DNA from: Enhydrobacter sp.
GTDB lineage: Bacteria > Pseudomonadota > Alphaproteobacteria > Reyranellales > Reyranellaceae
Direction of reading: 5' to 3'
DNA: 64,000 nt
Assembly (NCBI GenBank): GCA_026126105.1
Contig: JAHCJV010000010.1
Coordinates: 1-64,000 of the forward strand
Part shown: in pieces, positions 37,255-45,416 of the stretch
How positions within the stretch are numbered: the stretch's first letter is position 1
Layout: each line of letters begins with the position of its first letter
Made by a program: the position numbers and the translations under genes
The notes under the pieces: generated by a model
Told to the model about the DNA's origin: nothing
The model's database searches: none
Seen by the model: only the letters and a program-made list of their open reading frames with translations

Positions 37255-37734
37255 TCAGAGGATGATGCTGATCTTGCCGTGCGGGCGCAGCGCGTCCACG
37301 TCGAGAACGGCCTTCTTGCTCCTGATCCGCAGCCCGTCGCCGTTCCGCACCAGCAGATACTCGGCGTGCCCGGGATAGATGTTGGTCACTTCCATGCGGC
37401 TGCGGAAGACCACGAAGTTGCAGGTCACCGGGATCGAGCCGTTGCCGCCTTCGGTCGTCACCACGTTGCTGATCATGTGCCGCGTGCGCGAGTGCGGAAA
37501 CTCGGCGTGGGCGGTGGGCTTCAGCAACCGCTTGGCGCGCTCGCCCAGGCGATGGCGGTCGTCATAGATCAGGAACAGCGACTTGCCGGCCTTGCCCTCG
37601 GGGTCGTCGGTTGCCGGGACGAGATATTCGCCGTCCTCGGTGAAGAGGTCGGCCCATTCCATCAGCTTCCAGGCGTCGAGCAGCGCCGCCTCCTGGATCA
37701 GGAAATCCTCGGCGTCGGAGCGGGACAGCTTCAT
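37255..37734 (-). CDS. aromatic-ring-hydroxylating dioxygenase, beta subunit
   Basis: A 159-residue SnoaL/NTF2-fold small subunit. It starts MKLSRSDAEDFLIQEAALLD and has WMEWADLFTEDGEYLVP-type and RTRHMISNVVT features of the family. It holds the alpha3-beta3 oxygenase together and has no catalytic metal. Its ATG is separated from the alpha-subunit stop by one base, so the two are translated together. Confidence 0.92.
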   Translation of the reverse strand: MKLSRSDAEDFLIQEAALLDAWKLMEWADLFTEDGEYLVPATDDPEGKAGKSLFLIYDDRHRLGERAKRLLKPTAHAEFPHSRTRHMISNVVTTEGGNGSIPVTCNFVVFRSRMEVTNIYPGHAEYLLVRNGDGLRIRSKKAVLDVDALRPHGKISIIL

Positions 37735-37735
37735 C

Positions 37736-39022
37736 TCAAGGCCCCGTCAGCTCGAGCGCCGGGTTGTCCGATACGAGCTGGTGCCAGCGCCGCCAGAAAG
37801 TGCGCATCTGCAGCTCGTCGGTCTTGGTCGGGGCGTTGCTCAGCATGCCGCGCGACAGGTCGTTGTAGGGGGCGGACGCAGCGTTGGCGTAGCCGCGCTG
37901 GCAGAGCTCGAGCATCTCGACATCGTCCGGTGTGGCGAAGCCTGCCGGTCCGAGGAACTCCACGAAGTTGCGCAGGCGGCGGTCGCGCGAGGTTTCCGAT
38001 TCGCCGACAGGCGCGATGCACCAGGCGCTGACTTCCATATGGTCCGGCCGCACCGGATAGAAGGTGCGCACGGTGGTCGCCATCACGTCGTTGACCACGA
38101 GATTGGGGAAGATCAGGAGGTTTCGGTCGCCGTTGGCGACGACGTTGCCGCGCTCGGGGCCGAGCCGTTCCATGATCTCCTTGTTCAGCGCCTCGACCTC
38201 GACCCGGGCCTCCTCGCCCCAGCCTGGTGCCCAGCGCGCATAGGGGCGGCCCCAGGGCAGGAGACCGATGGATTCGGAGACGGCATGGCCGTTGCCGAGG
38301 TTCTTCACCCAGCCCTTGGAATTCATGCTGCTGAAGTTCGAATTGTCACGCGAGCGGATGTAGTCGAAGTAGGTCGAGTGCGTCGGCACGCCGTGATAGC
38401 CGTCCGCCGAATTCTCCTGCAGCAGCTTCCAGTTCGCGCCGACGCAGTAATCCTGTGTGCCGGTCACGATTTCCATGCCGTCGCGCCCCTGGTCGGCGAC
38501 ATAGGCGAGATACTCGCCCGCGCCGGCCAGATAGTCGGTGAGCGACATGGCGTTCCGGTCGTAGCAGACGAAGACGAAGCCCTTGAACTCCTCCATGCGC
38601 TCGACGGGAACGAGGTCGAGCTTGCAGTCCTCGGTCGCGTCCGGCGGCAGCGCCTCGCGGCCGGGCATGCCGATGAAGCGGCCCTTTTCATCGAACGTCC
38701 AGGCGTGATAGCCGCAGGTAAAGACGCGCCGGTTGCCCGCCCGCTCGCGGCAGACCAGCGCCCCTCGGTGCGGGCACGTATTGTAGAGTGCGTGCAGCTT
38801 GTTCTCGCGATCCCGCGTGTAGAGCAGCGGACGTCCGCCTACGCGGCGCGAGATGAAGTCGCCCGGCTTCTTCAGCTCGGAGGTGTGGCCGAGATAAAGC
38901 CAGCACTTGCCGAACACGTGCTCCCGCTCCAGGGCAAGGATCTCGTCGGACACGAAGGCGCTGCGGTGGACCTTGAACCGCGCCTGGTGGCGGTCGTCGA
39001 TGATGAGGTCGGACAGTTGCAT
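37736..39022 (-). CDS. aromatic-ring-hydroxylating dioxygenase, Rieske alpha subunit
   Basis: A 428-residue catalytic subunit from ATG 39022, with GAGGAG upstream. The Rieske cluster ligands are C83-x-H85 (CPHRG) and C103-x2-H106 (CGYHAW). The mononuclear iron site is D207 bridge, H210 and H215 (DGYHGVPTH) with a later Asp near 366. It would cis-dihydroxylate or hydroxylate an aromatic ring. The RHDC-type layout resembles benzoate-, anthranilate- or salicylate-family oxygenases, but the substrate is not identifiable. No ferredoxin or reductase gene is in the cluster. Confidence 0.93.
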   Translation of the reverse strand: MQLSDLIIDDRHQARFKVHRSAFVSDEILALEREHVFGKCWLYLGHTSELKKPGDFISRRVGGRPLLYTRDRENKLHALYNTCPHRGALVCRERAGNRRVFTCGYHAWTFDEKGRFIGMPGREALPPDATEDCKLDLVPVERMEEFKGFVFVCYDRNAMSLTDYLAGAGEYLAYVADQGRDGMEIVTGTQDYCVGANWKLLQENSADGYHGVPTHSTYFDYIRSRDNSNFSSMNSKGWVKNLGNGHAVSESIGLLPWGRPYARWAPGWGEEARVEVEALNKEIMERLGPERGNVVANGDRNLLIFPNLVVNDVMATTVRTFYPVRPDHMEVSAWCIAPVGESETSRDRRLRNFVEFLGPAGFATPDDVEMLELCQRGYANAASAPYNDLSRGMLSNAPTKTDELQMRTFWRRWHQLVSDNPALELTGP

Positions 39023-39036
39023 GGCCTGCTCCTCCG

Positions 39037-40017
39037 TCACTGCGGTTTGATGCCGGCTGCCGTGCTCATCTCGCGGATGATCGGCAGCTCGCTCCGGATG
39101 AGCGCGTCGGTTTCCGCCGGCGTCGCGGCGATCGTCGTCCAGCCTGGCGTGGCGATGAAGCGCTCGCCGAAGGCCGGCTGCTTCACGATCTCGCGCACAT
39201 CGCCGCTGATCTTGTCGATGATGTCCTTCGGCGTGCCGGCAGGGGCGGCGAGGCCGAACCAGATGAAGGACAGGATCTCGGGATGGCCCATCTCGGTCGT
39301 GGTCGGCACGTCGGGGAAGAGCGGCGACCGTTGCCTGGCGGCGAGCGCCAGCGCCTTCACCTTGCCGCTCCTGAGCAGACCGCCCGCGACGCCGCTGCTG
39401 CCGACCGAGAGCTGGACCTCGTTGCCGGTGAGCGCATTCAGCACCGGCGCGACGCCCTTGTAGGGCACGTGCAGGAACCTGGTGCCGGCGCTCTTGTTGA
39501 GAGTCTCATAGACGAGCTGCGGCGGGCTGCCGTCACCCCAGCTTCCGTAGGCCAGTTTGCCCGGCGCCTTCTTGTCGGCGGCGATCAGCTCCGGCAGTGT
39601 CTTGGCCGGTACGTCGGGATGGGCGAGCAGGAACTGCTCGGCGCGCGCCATGACGGTGATATTGGCGAAGCTCTTGTCGGGGTCGTAGGGCAGGTTCTTG
39701 AAGACGAACCGGTTGCCCATGTAGATCTGGTCGGTGGTCGCGAACAGCGAATAGCCATCGGGCGCTGCCTTGGCGATGCTTTCCGCGGCGATCAGACCAC
39801 TGGCGCCGGGCTTATTGTCGACCACGACCGACTGGCCCCATCTGGTCGAGAGTTCCGCGGCGATGCCACGTACCAGAACATCGAGCCCACCGCCCGGCGG
39901 CACGCCGAGCACGATCTTCACCGGCCTGTCGGGATAGGTCTGGGCCGCGACGGGCAAAGCTGCAACGAAGAGGGCAAATAGGCCCATCCAAACTCGAGTG
40001 ACCAACGTTCCCTCCAT
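39037..40017 (-). CDS. Bug-family tripartite tricarboxylate receptor
   Basis: A 326-residue periplasmic binding protein. The signal peptide (MGLFALFVAALPVAAQ) is followed by the Bug opening TYPDRPVKIVLGVPPGGGLDVLVR; GASGLIAAESIAKAAPDGYSL is the second landmark. It captures a carboxylate, plausibly the aromatic acid fed to the dioxygenase encoded 14 bp downstream. The matching TctA/TctB membrane genes are not in the window, so it either borrows a distant permease or acts as a sensor. Confidence 0.93.
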   Translation of the reverse strand: MEGTLVTRVWMGLFALFVAALPVAAQTYPDRPVKIVLGVPPGGGLDVLVRGIAAELSTRWGQSVVVDNKPGASGLIAAESIAKAAPDGYSLFATTDQIYMGNRFVFKNLPYDPDKSFANITVMARAEQFLLAHPDVPAKTLPELIAADKKAPGKLAYGSWGDGSPPQLVYETLNKSAGTRFLHVPYKGVAPVLNALTGNEVQLSVGSSGVAGGLLRSGKVKALALAARQRSPLFPDVPTTTEMGHPEILSFIWFGLAAPAGTPKDIIDKISGDVREIVKQPAFGERFIATPGWTTIAATPAETDALIRSELPIIREMSTAAGIKPQ

Positions 40018-40074
40018 GTCGTTGCCTCCCCCTCTTGCGGGAGGAGTTCCTGATCATTGGAGTTATTCTAATGG

Positions 40075-40788
40075 TCAGACCTTTACTTGTCGACTCCCTG
40101 CCAGAAGCCGATGAAGCTTGTTCAGGTGCGTTTCCATCTCGCGGGTTGCCGCGGCGGCATCCCGGACCTGGAGATGCCTGAGGAAGCGCCGCCTGTGGGC
40201 GATCAGGCCCGGCAGCTCGGTGTCCTCCGACACGCCCCGCAGGAAGCGGACGAGGAGGTCGGTCAAGGAATCGACCAGGATCTTGAGGATCTCGTTGTGC
40301 GTGGCGAGCGCCAGCAGACGGTAGAATTCGGCGATCGCTTTGCGCCGCTCCTCTGCTTGGCCGAGGCGCGACATCTCCGCGGTGCGCTCGATATTGCGGG
40401 CGATCGCTTCGATGTCGGCATCGGTGGCCCTCGCGCAGGCGAGCCTTACCACACCGCTCTGGATCAGGAGCCGCGCCTCGGTGAGGTCGCCGAGCGAGAT
40501 TGCGCCAAGATGCACGAGATCCTGGATGACTCGCGTCATGTTGGCAGGATCGCCTGCCTGCACGAAGGCGCCGCCTTTGACGCCCTTCTTGAGCATGATG
40601 ACGCCGGCAATTTCGAGCGTCCGCAGGGCTTCGCGCAAGGCGGCACGGCTTACCTTAAGCTGCTCGGAAAGCTCGCGCTCCGGCGGCAGCTTGTCGCCGG
40701 GTTTCAGCTTTCCGGCGGCGAGTTGCTTGCGAATGCGCTCGCAGATCTCTTCGAAGGCGCGTGGCTTGCCCCGGCTCGGAGAGGTCAC
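40075..40788 (-). CDS. FadR/GntR-family transcriptional regulator
   Basis: A 237-residue regulator. The GTG start at 40788 overlaps the SDR stop (GTGA), and the protein begins VTSPSRGKPRAFEEI. The winged helix (about 8-75) includes LKPGDKLPPERELSEQLKVSRAALREALRTLE. The C-terminal FCD-type helical sensor (about 90-230) would bind an organic-acid ligand. Its place inside the operon suggests autoregulation and control of both the minus operon and the divergent plus operon. Confidence 0.92.
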   Translation of the reverse strand: MTSPSRGKPRAFEEICERIRKQLAAGKLKPGDKLPPERELSEQLKVSRAALREALRTLEIAGVIMLKKGVKGGAFVQAGDPANMTRVIQDLVHLGAISLGDLTEARLLIQSGVVRLACARATDADIEAIARNIERTAEMSRLGQAEERRKAIAEFYRLLALATHNEILKILVDSLTDLLVRFLRGVSEDTELPGLIAHRRRFLRHLQVRDAAAATREMETHLNKLHRLLAGSRQVKV

Positions 40789-41597
40789 TTCTGCGCCGGG
40801 TCCCACGGCCAGTAGCGGGCGATGGCGCCGGCATCGATGCGCAGGTCGGTGCCGGTCATCATCTCGGCGTCGGACGAGACGATGAAGGCGGCCGCGCGGC
40901 CGTAATCGCTGGGGCTGGGCAGCTTCTGCATCGGTATCCGGCTGCGATACATCTCGAAGATCGGCTTCGCGGCCGACAGGTCGATCGCCGCGCGGCCCCA
41001 GCGTTGCGCGCGCTCCGACGACTCCGATGGATCGGTCGCGGTGGGCGTGAGGCTGTTGACCCGGATGCCGTGCTTCACCAGCTCCATGGCGGCGGAACGG
41101 GTAAAGTTCAGCAGCCCGCATTTCGCCGTCGAGTAGGCGATGTTGTTCGGCTCGCCCTGGTGGCCCGCGGTCGAGACGATGTTGAGGATGCTGCCGCGCA
41201 CCTGCCGGTCTATCATCGATTGCGCGACGTACTTGGTGAACAGGAAGGCGCCGGTAAGGATCACGTCGATCTGCTTGCGCCATTCGGCAAGCGGCATGTT
41301 CAGCACGCCTTTCTTGTTGAAGAAGACGGCGTTGTTCACCAGCACGTCGATCCGGCCGAAGGTCTCGCACGCCTTCTGCACCGCGGCGGCGACCTGCGGC
41401 TCCTCGGTCACGTCGCAGGCGATGCCGAGCGCCCTGCCCCCGATGCTCTTGATGTAAGCGGCGCAGTCGTGGGCGTTTGCGGCCGATGCATCGACGCTGA
41501 CGACTGCGGCGCCTTCGGCCGCGAGCGCCTCGGCGAGGCCGCCGCCGATGTTGGGACTGGTGCCCGTGACGAGGGCGACTTTGTCTTTGAGTTTCAT
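40785..41597 (-). CDS. SDR-family oxidoreductase
   Basis: A 270-residue Rossmann dehydrogenase from the ATG of MKLKDKVALVTG. The cofactor motif TGTSPNIGGGLAEAL is an atypical Gly spacing. NNAV, Ser in IVSTAG and YSTAK complete the catalytic set, so it should be active. It may oxidise a cis-dihydrodiol or alcohol in the aromatic pathway. It is the first gene of the minus operon and shares a GTGA with the regulator gene. Confidence 0.9.
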   Translation of the reverse strand: MKLKDKVALVTGTSPNIGGGLAEALAAEGAAVVSVDASAANAHDCAAYIKSIGGRALGIACDVTEEPQVAAAVQKACETFGRIDVLVNNAVFFNKKGVLNMPLAEWRKQIDVILTGAFLFTKYVAQSMIDRQVRGSILNIVSTAGHQGEPNNIAYSTAKCGLLNFTRSAAMELVKHGIRVNSLTPTATDPSESSERAQRWGRAAIDLSAAKPIFEMYRSRIPMQKLPSPSDYGRAAAFIVSSDAEMMTGTDLRIDAGAIARYWPWDPAQK

Positions 41598-41649
41598 CCG
41601 ATCTCCCATAACGTCGCCGCAAGATACATCAACGAAACCGAGGGGACGA
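41598..41649. promoter_or_regulatory. short divergent control region of the aromatic regulon
   Basis: Only 52 bp separate the SDR start (minus) from the ACMSD-like gene start (plus), so promoters and any GntR-family operator must lie here or inside the gene ends. I see no clear GntR half-site palindrome. An overlapping control of both operons by the FadR-type regulator is likely from the arrangement. Confidence 0.35.
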
Positions 41650-42654
41650 ATGACGACGGGCGCGACCGACATCCACACGCACATCGTTCCGGCGACCTTC
41701 CCCGCCTATGCCGGCCGCCACGCCAATGCGCGCTGGCCGTCGATGACGCCCGCGCACGACTGCCATCATTGCAACGTGATGATCGCCGGCAAGGTGTTTC
41801 GAACCGTGAGCGACCACAGCTGGAGTCTGGAGCGGCGGCTCGAGGTGATGGAGGCATCGCGGATCGAGCGCCAGGTCCTGTCGCCAATGCCGGAGCTGCT
41901 GTCCTACTGGATGGAGCCTGAGGACGCGGAATCGATCGGGCGGCACGTCAACGACACGATCGCCACCATGGTCGCCGACGGCAAGGGCCGCTTCGCCGGG
42001 CTGGGCATGGTGCCGATGCAGGATCCCGACCGTGCGGTCGCCGAGCTCGAGCGGCTGATGGAAGCGGGCTTTAAGGGGGTCGAGATCGGCACCAACGTCA
42101 ACGGCGTGTCGATCGGCGACAAGCGCTACGCGCCGTTCTTCGAGACGGCGGAACGGCTGGGCGCGGCGATCTTCGTGCATGCGCTGCATCCAGCCGGCAC
42201 AGAGCGGCTGATCGGTCCGCCCAACATGCCGGCGCTGGCGCTGTTCCCGTGCGAGACATCGACGGCGATCGTGTCGCTGATGATGGGCGGCATCATCGGC
42301 CGCCACCCGAAGCTGCGCATTGCCTTCAGCCACGGCGGGGGTGTGTTCGGGCTGGTGCTGCCGCGTTTCCTGCACGGTTGGAAAATGATGCCCGTGCTGA
42401 AGGAGGCGACCGGCGGCTCGCCGGCGGAGATGGCGCGGCGCCTTTACTACGACACGCTCGTCTACGATGCCGACACGCTCAAATTCCTGATCGAGCGCTT
42501 CGGCGTCACGCAGCTCTGCATCGGCACCGACCATCCGTTCTCCATCGAGGAAACGCAGCCTGTGTCGGCGGTTGAGAAGCTCGGCCTGTCGGCGGCAGAC
42601 CAGGCGCTAATCTTGTCGGGCAACGCCAAGCGCTTCCTCGGAGAGGCGGCGTGA
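41650..42654 (+). CDS. ACMSD-like amidohydrolase (aromatic-acid decarboxylase/hydrolase family)
   Basis: A 334-residue amidohydrolase_2 TIM barrel from ATG 41650. Metal ligands: H9-x-H11 (DIHTHIVP), His in FVHALHPAG, His in FSHGGGVFG and Asp in CIGTDHPF. This set fits aminocarboxymuconate-semialdehyde decarboxylase and gamma-resorcylate decarboxylase relatives. In an extradiol pathway, ACMSD-type decarboxylation of the ring-cleavage product is an obvious role. It is followed by an SDR overlapping by 4 bp (GTGA). Confidence 0.88.
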   Translation: MTTGATDIHTHIVPATFPAYAGRHANARWPSMTPAHDCHHCNVMIAGKVFRTVSDHSWSLERRLEVMEASRIERQVLSPMPELLSYWMEPEDAESIGRHVNDTIATMVADGKGRFAGLGMVPMQDPDRAVAELERLMEAGFKGVEIGTNVNGVSIGDKRYAPFFETAERLGAAIFVHALHPAGTERLIGPPNMPALALFPCETSTAIVSLMMGGIIGRHPKLRIAFSHGGGVFGLVLPRFLHGWKMMPVLKEATGGSPAEMARRLYYDTLVYDADTLKFLIERFGVTQLCIGTDHPFSIEETQPVSAVEKLGLSAADQALILSGNAKRFLGEAA

Positions 42655-43499
42655 GCGAGCACAAGACGGCGGCGTTCGCGGTCAGGACCGAGTGCCGGCG
42701 CTACGACGGCCGGGTCGCGATCGTCACCGGGGCGGCACAGGGGCTGGGCCGCGTGATCGCGCGGCGGCTGGCGGAGGAAGGTGCGACGGTCGTCGTCGCC
42801 GACATCCAGGAAGAGCGCGTGAAGCGGACCGCACGGCTCCTCCAGGAGGAGACCGGCCAGCCCTTCCTGGCGATCGGAGGCGATCTCAGCCGCGAGGGCG
42901 TCGCCGAGGAGATGGTCACGCGCACGCTCGCCGAGTTCGGTCGGGTCGACACGCTGGTGAACAACGCCGCCGCCCTGATCCGCATGCGGCTGGTCGATTT
43001 CACCGAGGAGCTGCTGCAGAAGGCGGTCGACTGGAACGTGTGGAACACGCTGCGCTGCTGCAAGGCGGTGCTGCCGCACATGATCGAGCGGCGCTACGGC
43101 CGCATCGTCAACATCGCGGGAGAGGCGTGGCGTACCGGCGCGCCGTTCCATACTCTGCTTGCCGGCGTCGGCAAGGGCTCGATGGTCGGTCTCACGGTGA
43201 CGCTCGCGGGCGAGACGATTGCACAGGGCATCACCGTCAACTGTGTCTCACCGGGTGGCATCGAGACGGCGGCCGACGGCGATCCGGATCCGCCGAAGGA
43301 GAGCTACCGCGATCCGAGCTGGACCGGTCCCGGCGTGTTGGAGGAGCTGGCGAAGATCGTCGGGCAACGCGGCATCAGCATGGGCCGCCTGTCGCACCCG
43401 ACCGAGGTCGCTTCTGCCGTCGCTTACTTCGGCGCGCCCGAAGCCTCGTTCGTCACCGGCCAGCACATCGGCGTCAGCGGCGGCATGGCGATGATCTGA
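42651..43499 (+). CDS. SDR-fold protein lacking the catalytic Tyr
   Basis: A 282-residue protein with a GTG start in a GTGA overlap with the amidohydrolase. The cofactor motif TGAAQGLGR (26-34) and NNAA (104-107) are intact. In the catalytic region the usual Ser is replaced (NIAGEAW, 154-160), and the Tyr four residues before K175 is Ala171 (LLAGVGKGSM). It should bind NAD(P) but is unlikely to do standard hydride chemistry. It could be a non-redox SDR, a scaffold, or use another general acid. Confidence 0.85.
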   Translation: MSEHKTAAFAVRTECRRYDGRVAIVTGAAQGLGRVIARRLAEEGATVVVADIQEERVKRTARLLQEETGQPFLAIGGDLSREGVAEEMVTRTLAEFGRVDTLVNNAAALIRMRLVDFTEELLQKAVDWNVWNTLRCCKAVLPHMIERRYGRIVNIAGEAWRTGAPFHTLLAGVGKGSMVGLTVTLAGETIAQGITVNCVSPGGIETAADGDPDPPKESYRDPSWTGPGVLEELAKIVGQRGISMGRLSHPTEVASAVAYFGAPEASFVTGQHIGVSGGMAMI

Positions 43500-43523
43500 C
43501 TTTGTCGGCCGCGGAGAGGAAGA

Positions 43524-44285
43524 ATGTCTCAGGCATTTGCGGGGCGCGTGGCACTGGTAACGGGCGCCGGAAATGGCATCGGACGCGCGATCGCGCTGCA
43601 GCTCGCCGCAGGAGGTGCGACGGTTGGCGTGAACGACCTGAAGGCCGAATTCGTCGAACGGGTCGTGCAGGAGATCGCGGCGTCCGGTGGGCACTCGATC
43701 GCCGTGGTGGAGAACGTGGCAACACGGGACGGCATGCGGCGGGCCGTGCTCGGGTTGGCCGAACAAGGCGGCCGGCTGGACGTTATGGTGAACAATGCCG
43801 CTTGGGTTCGCTACCAGGCGGTTCCCGACGTGGCACCCGAGACTCTGGATCGAATGGTGGACATCGGCTTCAAGGCGGTGGTCTGGGGAATCCAGGCAGC
43901 AGCGGAAGTCATGGACCCCGCGCGCGGTGGCGCCATCGTGAACCTGGCGTCGGTCGCCGGCATCGTGTCGGCCCGCAACAGCATCGTGTATAGCGGCATC
44001 AAGGCGGGCGTCATGGGCATTACGCGCGCGGCGGCGGCAGAACTCGGTAATCGCCGTATCCGGGTGAATGCTGTTGCTCCGTCGGCCGTCCCGACCGAGG
44101 GTACGGCCCGCAATCGGTCCGTGGAGCGGGATGCGCAACGCGTCGCCCGCACGCCGCTTGGGCGGCTGGGGACGGTCGAGGATATCGCGCGCGTCGTCTG
44201 CTTCCTGGCCAGCGACGAAAGCGGCTTCCTCACCGGTCAGACGATTGCTGCCGACGGCGGCTACACCACGGCCAACCTGCTTTAG
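43524..44285 (+). CDS. SDR-family oxidoreductase
   Basis: A 253-residue classical SDR: TGAGNGIGR cofactor motif, NNAAW, Ser in NLASVAGI, YSGIK with catalytic Tyr and Lys, and the C-terminal FLTGQTIAADGGYT. Fully catalytic by sequence. It is preceded by GAGAGGAAG and lies 24 bp after the degenerate SDR in the same operon. A heteromeric pairing of an active and an inactive SDR is conceivable. Confidence 0.92.
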   Translation: MSQAFAGRVALVTGAGNGIGRAIALQLAAGGATVGVNDLKAEFVERVVQEIAASGGHSIAVVENVATRDGMRRAVLGLAEQGGRLDVMVNNAAWVRYQAVPDVAPETLDRMVDIGFKAVVWGIQAAAEVMDPARGGAIVNLASVAGIVSARNSIVYSGIKAGVMGITRAAAAELGNRRIRVNAVAPSAVPTEGTARNRSVERDAQRVARTPLGRLGTVEDIARVVCFLASDESGFLTGQTIAADGGYTTANLL

Positions 44286-44300
44286 TGGCGACGAAAGCCG

Positions 44301-44729
44301 CTACATCTTGATCTTCATGAAGGTTTCGTCGCCGGGCCCGATGTGCTTGTTGCGGGAATATCCGGCCCACTCGGTGTCGATGGCGCTGCCCTTGCGCATG
44401 AGGGTGAACAGCTTCTGATTCGGATCGTAGATCTTCACCCCGTGAACGTTGACGGTCCTGCCGTCGCCATGGCTGACGAAGACGACGTCCAGCTTGTCGC
44501 CACTGGGCAGCGCCTTGCAGCAAATCGTCTCATGGGTCTGGTATCGTTCGGCATCGCTTCGGCAGGTGTTGGGGCCGATCGTCAACTTGTGATTGACGAA
44601 GAGCTGCGGGCCGCCGGCTCCCGGCCCGATCGGCTGTTCGTAGAGATAGATGCCGTCCCATGGCGAAGCGGCGAAAGCAGTGGCGGACAACAGCGCCGTC
44701 GAGAGCGCCGCGGCGAGGAAGCGCGTCAT
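44301..44729 (-). CDS. small secreted protein of unknown function
   Basis: A 142-residue protein starting MTRFLAAALSTALLSATAFA, a clear signal peptide cleaved near AFA/AS. The mature part has Cys residues in NTCRSD and HETICCKAL and a beta-rich character (DGIYLYEQ, LDVVFVSHGDG). I do not recognise the family; it may be a small lipocalin- or DUF-type periplasmic protein. It lies just downstream of a second, frameshifted secreted gene on the same strand. Confidence 0.75.
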   Translation of the reverse strand: MTRFLAAALSTALLSATAFAASPWDGIYLYEQPIGPGAGGPQLFVNHKLTIGPNTCRSDAERYQTHETICCKALPSGDKLDVVFVSHGDGRTVNVHGVKIYDPNQKLFTLMRKGSAIDTEWAGYSRNKHIGPGDETFMKIKM

Positions 44730-44752
44730 GGATTGCTCCTTCTTGCAGTGGC

Positions 44753-45123
44753 TCAGGGTTCTGTTCCGGGCGGGACCTCGACGACCTTGTAGTCGGCGCC
44801 GCCCTTGGGGGACGGCCACAACGCGACCAGAAGGCGCGCTTGGTGCCGCAAACCTCGGCCGTCCAGCGCTCGTAGAGATGCTGCGGTTCGGTGACACGAT
44901 ACAGGGGCGTCTTCGGCTCGTACTTCTCGCCGAGCGGCATCGTTTCGACCCGAGCGACGTTGCCGCAGCCATATCTCGCTTTCGAATAGCCGGAGATGGC
45001 AACGAGCACATCCTGCTTGAGCTTGGACGTTGCTCGGCTTGCGCCGACGAACTTGGCATCGGCAAAGGCAGGAGTGGCGGCGGCAAGCAGGGCGGTGGCG
45101 ACCAGCAACGCGTGGCACTTCAT
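44753..45123 (-). pseudogene. small secreted protein interrupted by a 1-base frameshift
   Basis: From ATG 45123 the frame gives a signal peptide (MKCHALLVATALLAAATPAF) and a coherent domain to CGTKRAF near 44831. It then turns into Arg/Pro/Ser-rich shadow sequence. In the adjacent frame LVALWPSPKGGADYKVVEVP continues naturally to a stop at 44753. Adding one base near 44830 restores a 123-residue protein. This is either a recent inactivation or a sequencing error. Family unknown; the three Cys could be disulfide-bonded in the periplasm. Confidence 0.65.
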
Positions 45124-45416
45124 GCGAAGTTGAACGCCGGGCAGCGCGCGGTTGCAACCTCCTACAGTGAGCGCGTCAGCGGCAAGCCCACATGACAGCG
45201 TCGCAGATTTCGTAGTTCGAGGGATGAAGGGCAACGTGCTGGGCGGGACATGCTCGACGCGGAAGCAGCGGTCAATCGGCCGTACGCTAGGGCGTGCTCG
45301 TCCCGATGGCGTGTTTGGCCGGAAGGAACGGGCTCTTTATCGCTTAGCCATGGATGCCCTGGCGGATCAGCGGCACGAGCCGGCGCGCCGTGTCGAGAAG
45401 GCCGGACGAGCTCATC
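45124..45416. other. 293 bp region with only a short gene stub
   Basis: No complete gene is supported on either strand. A 23-codon minus frame at 45344-45415, directly after the deacetylase stop, reads like the first residues of an acyl-CoA-dehydrogenase-type protein (listed separately). The rest has no stem-loop followed by T-run and no recognisable motif. Confidence 0.4.
45344..45415 (-). pseudogene. possible N-terminal stub of an acyl-CoA-dehydrogenase-like gene
   Basis: ATG at 45415 follows the deacetylase stop by one base (TGAGATG). The 23-residue frame contains LLDTARRLVPLIRQ, much like the first helix of acyl-CoA-dehydrogenase-fold monooxygenases, then ends in TAA. The rest of such a gene is absent. 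It could be what remains after a deletion, or a chance frame. Confidence 0.25.

Noticed and set aside
41548..41649. Upstream extension of the ACMSD-like gene into the divergent SDR
   Set aside because: The extra residues are antisense to the SDR start, and the conserved metal motif begins just after ATG 41650.
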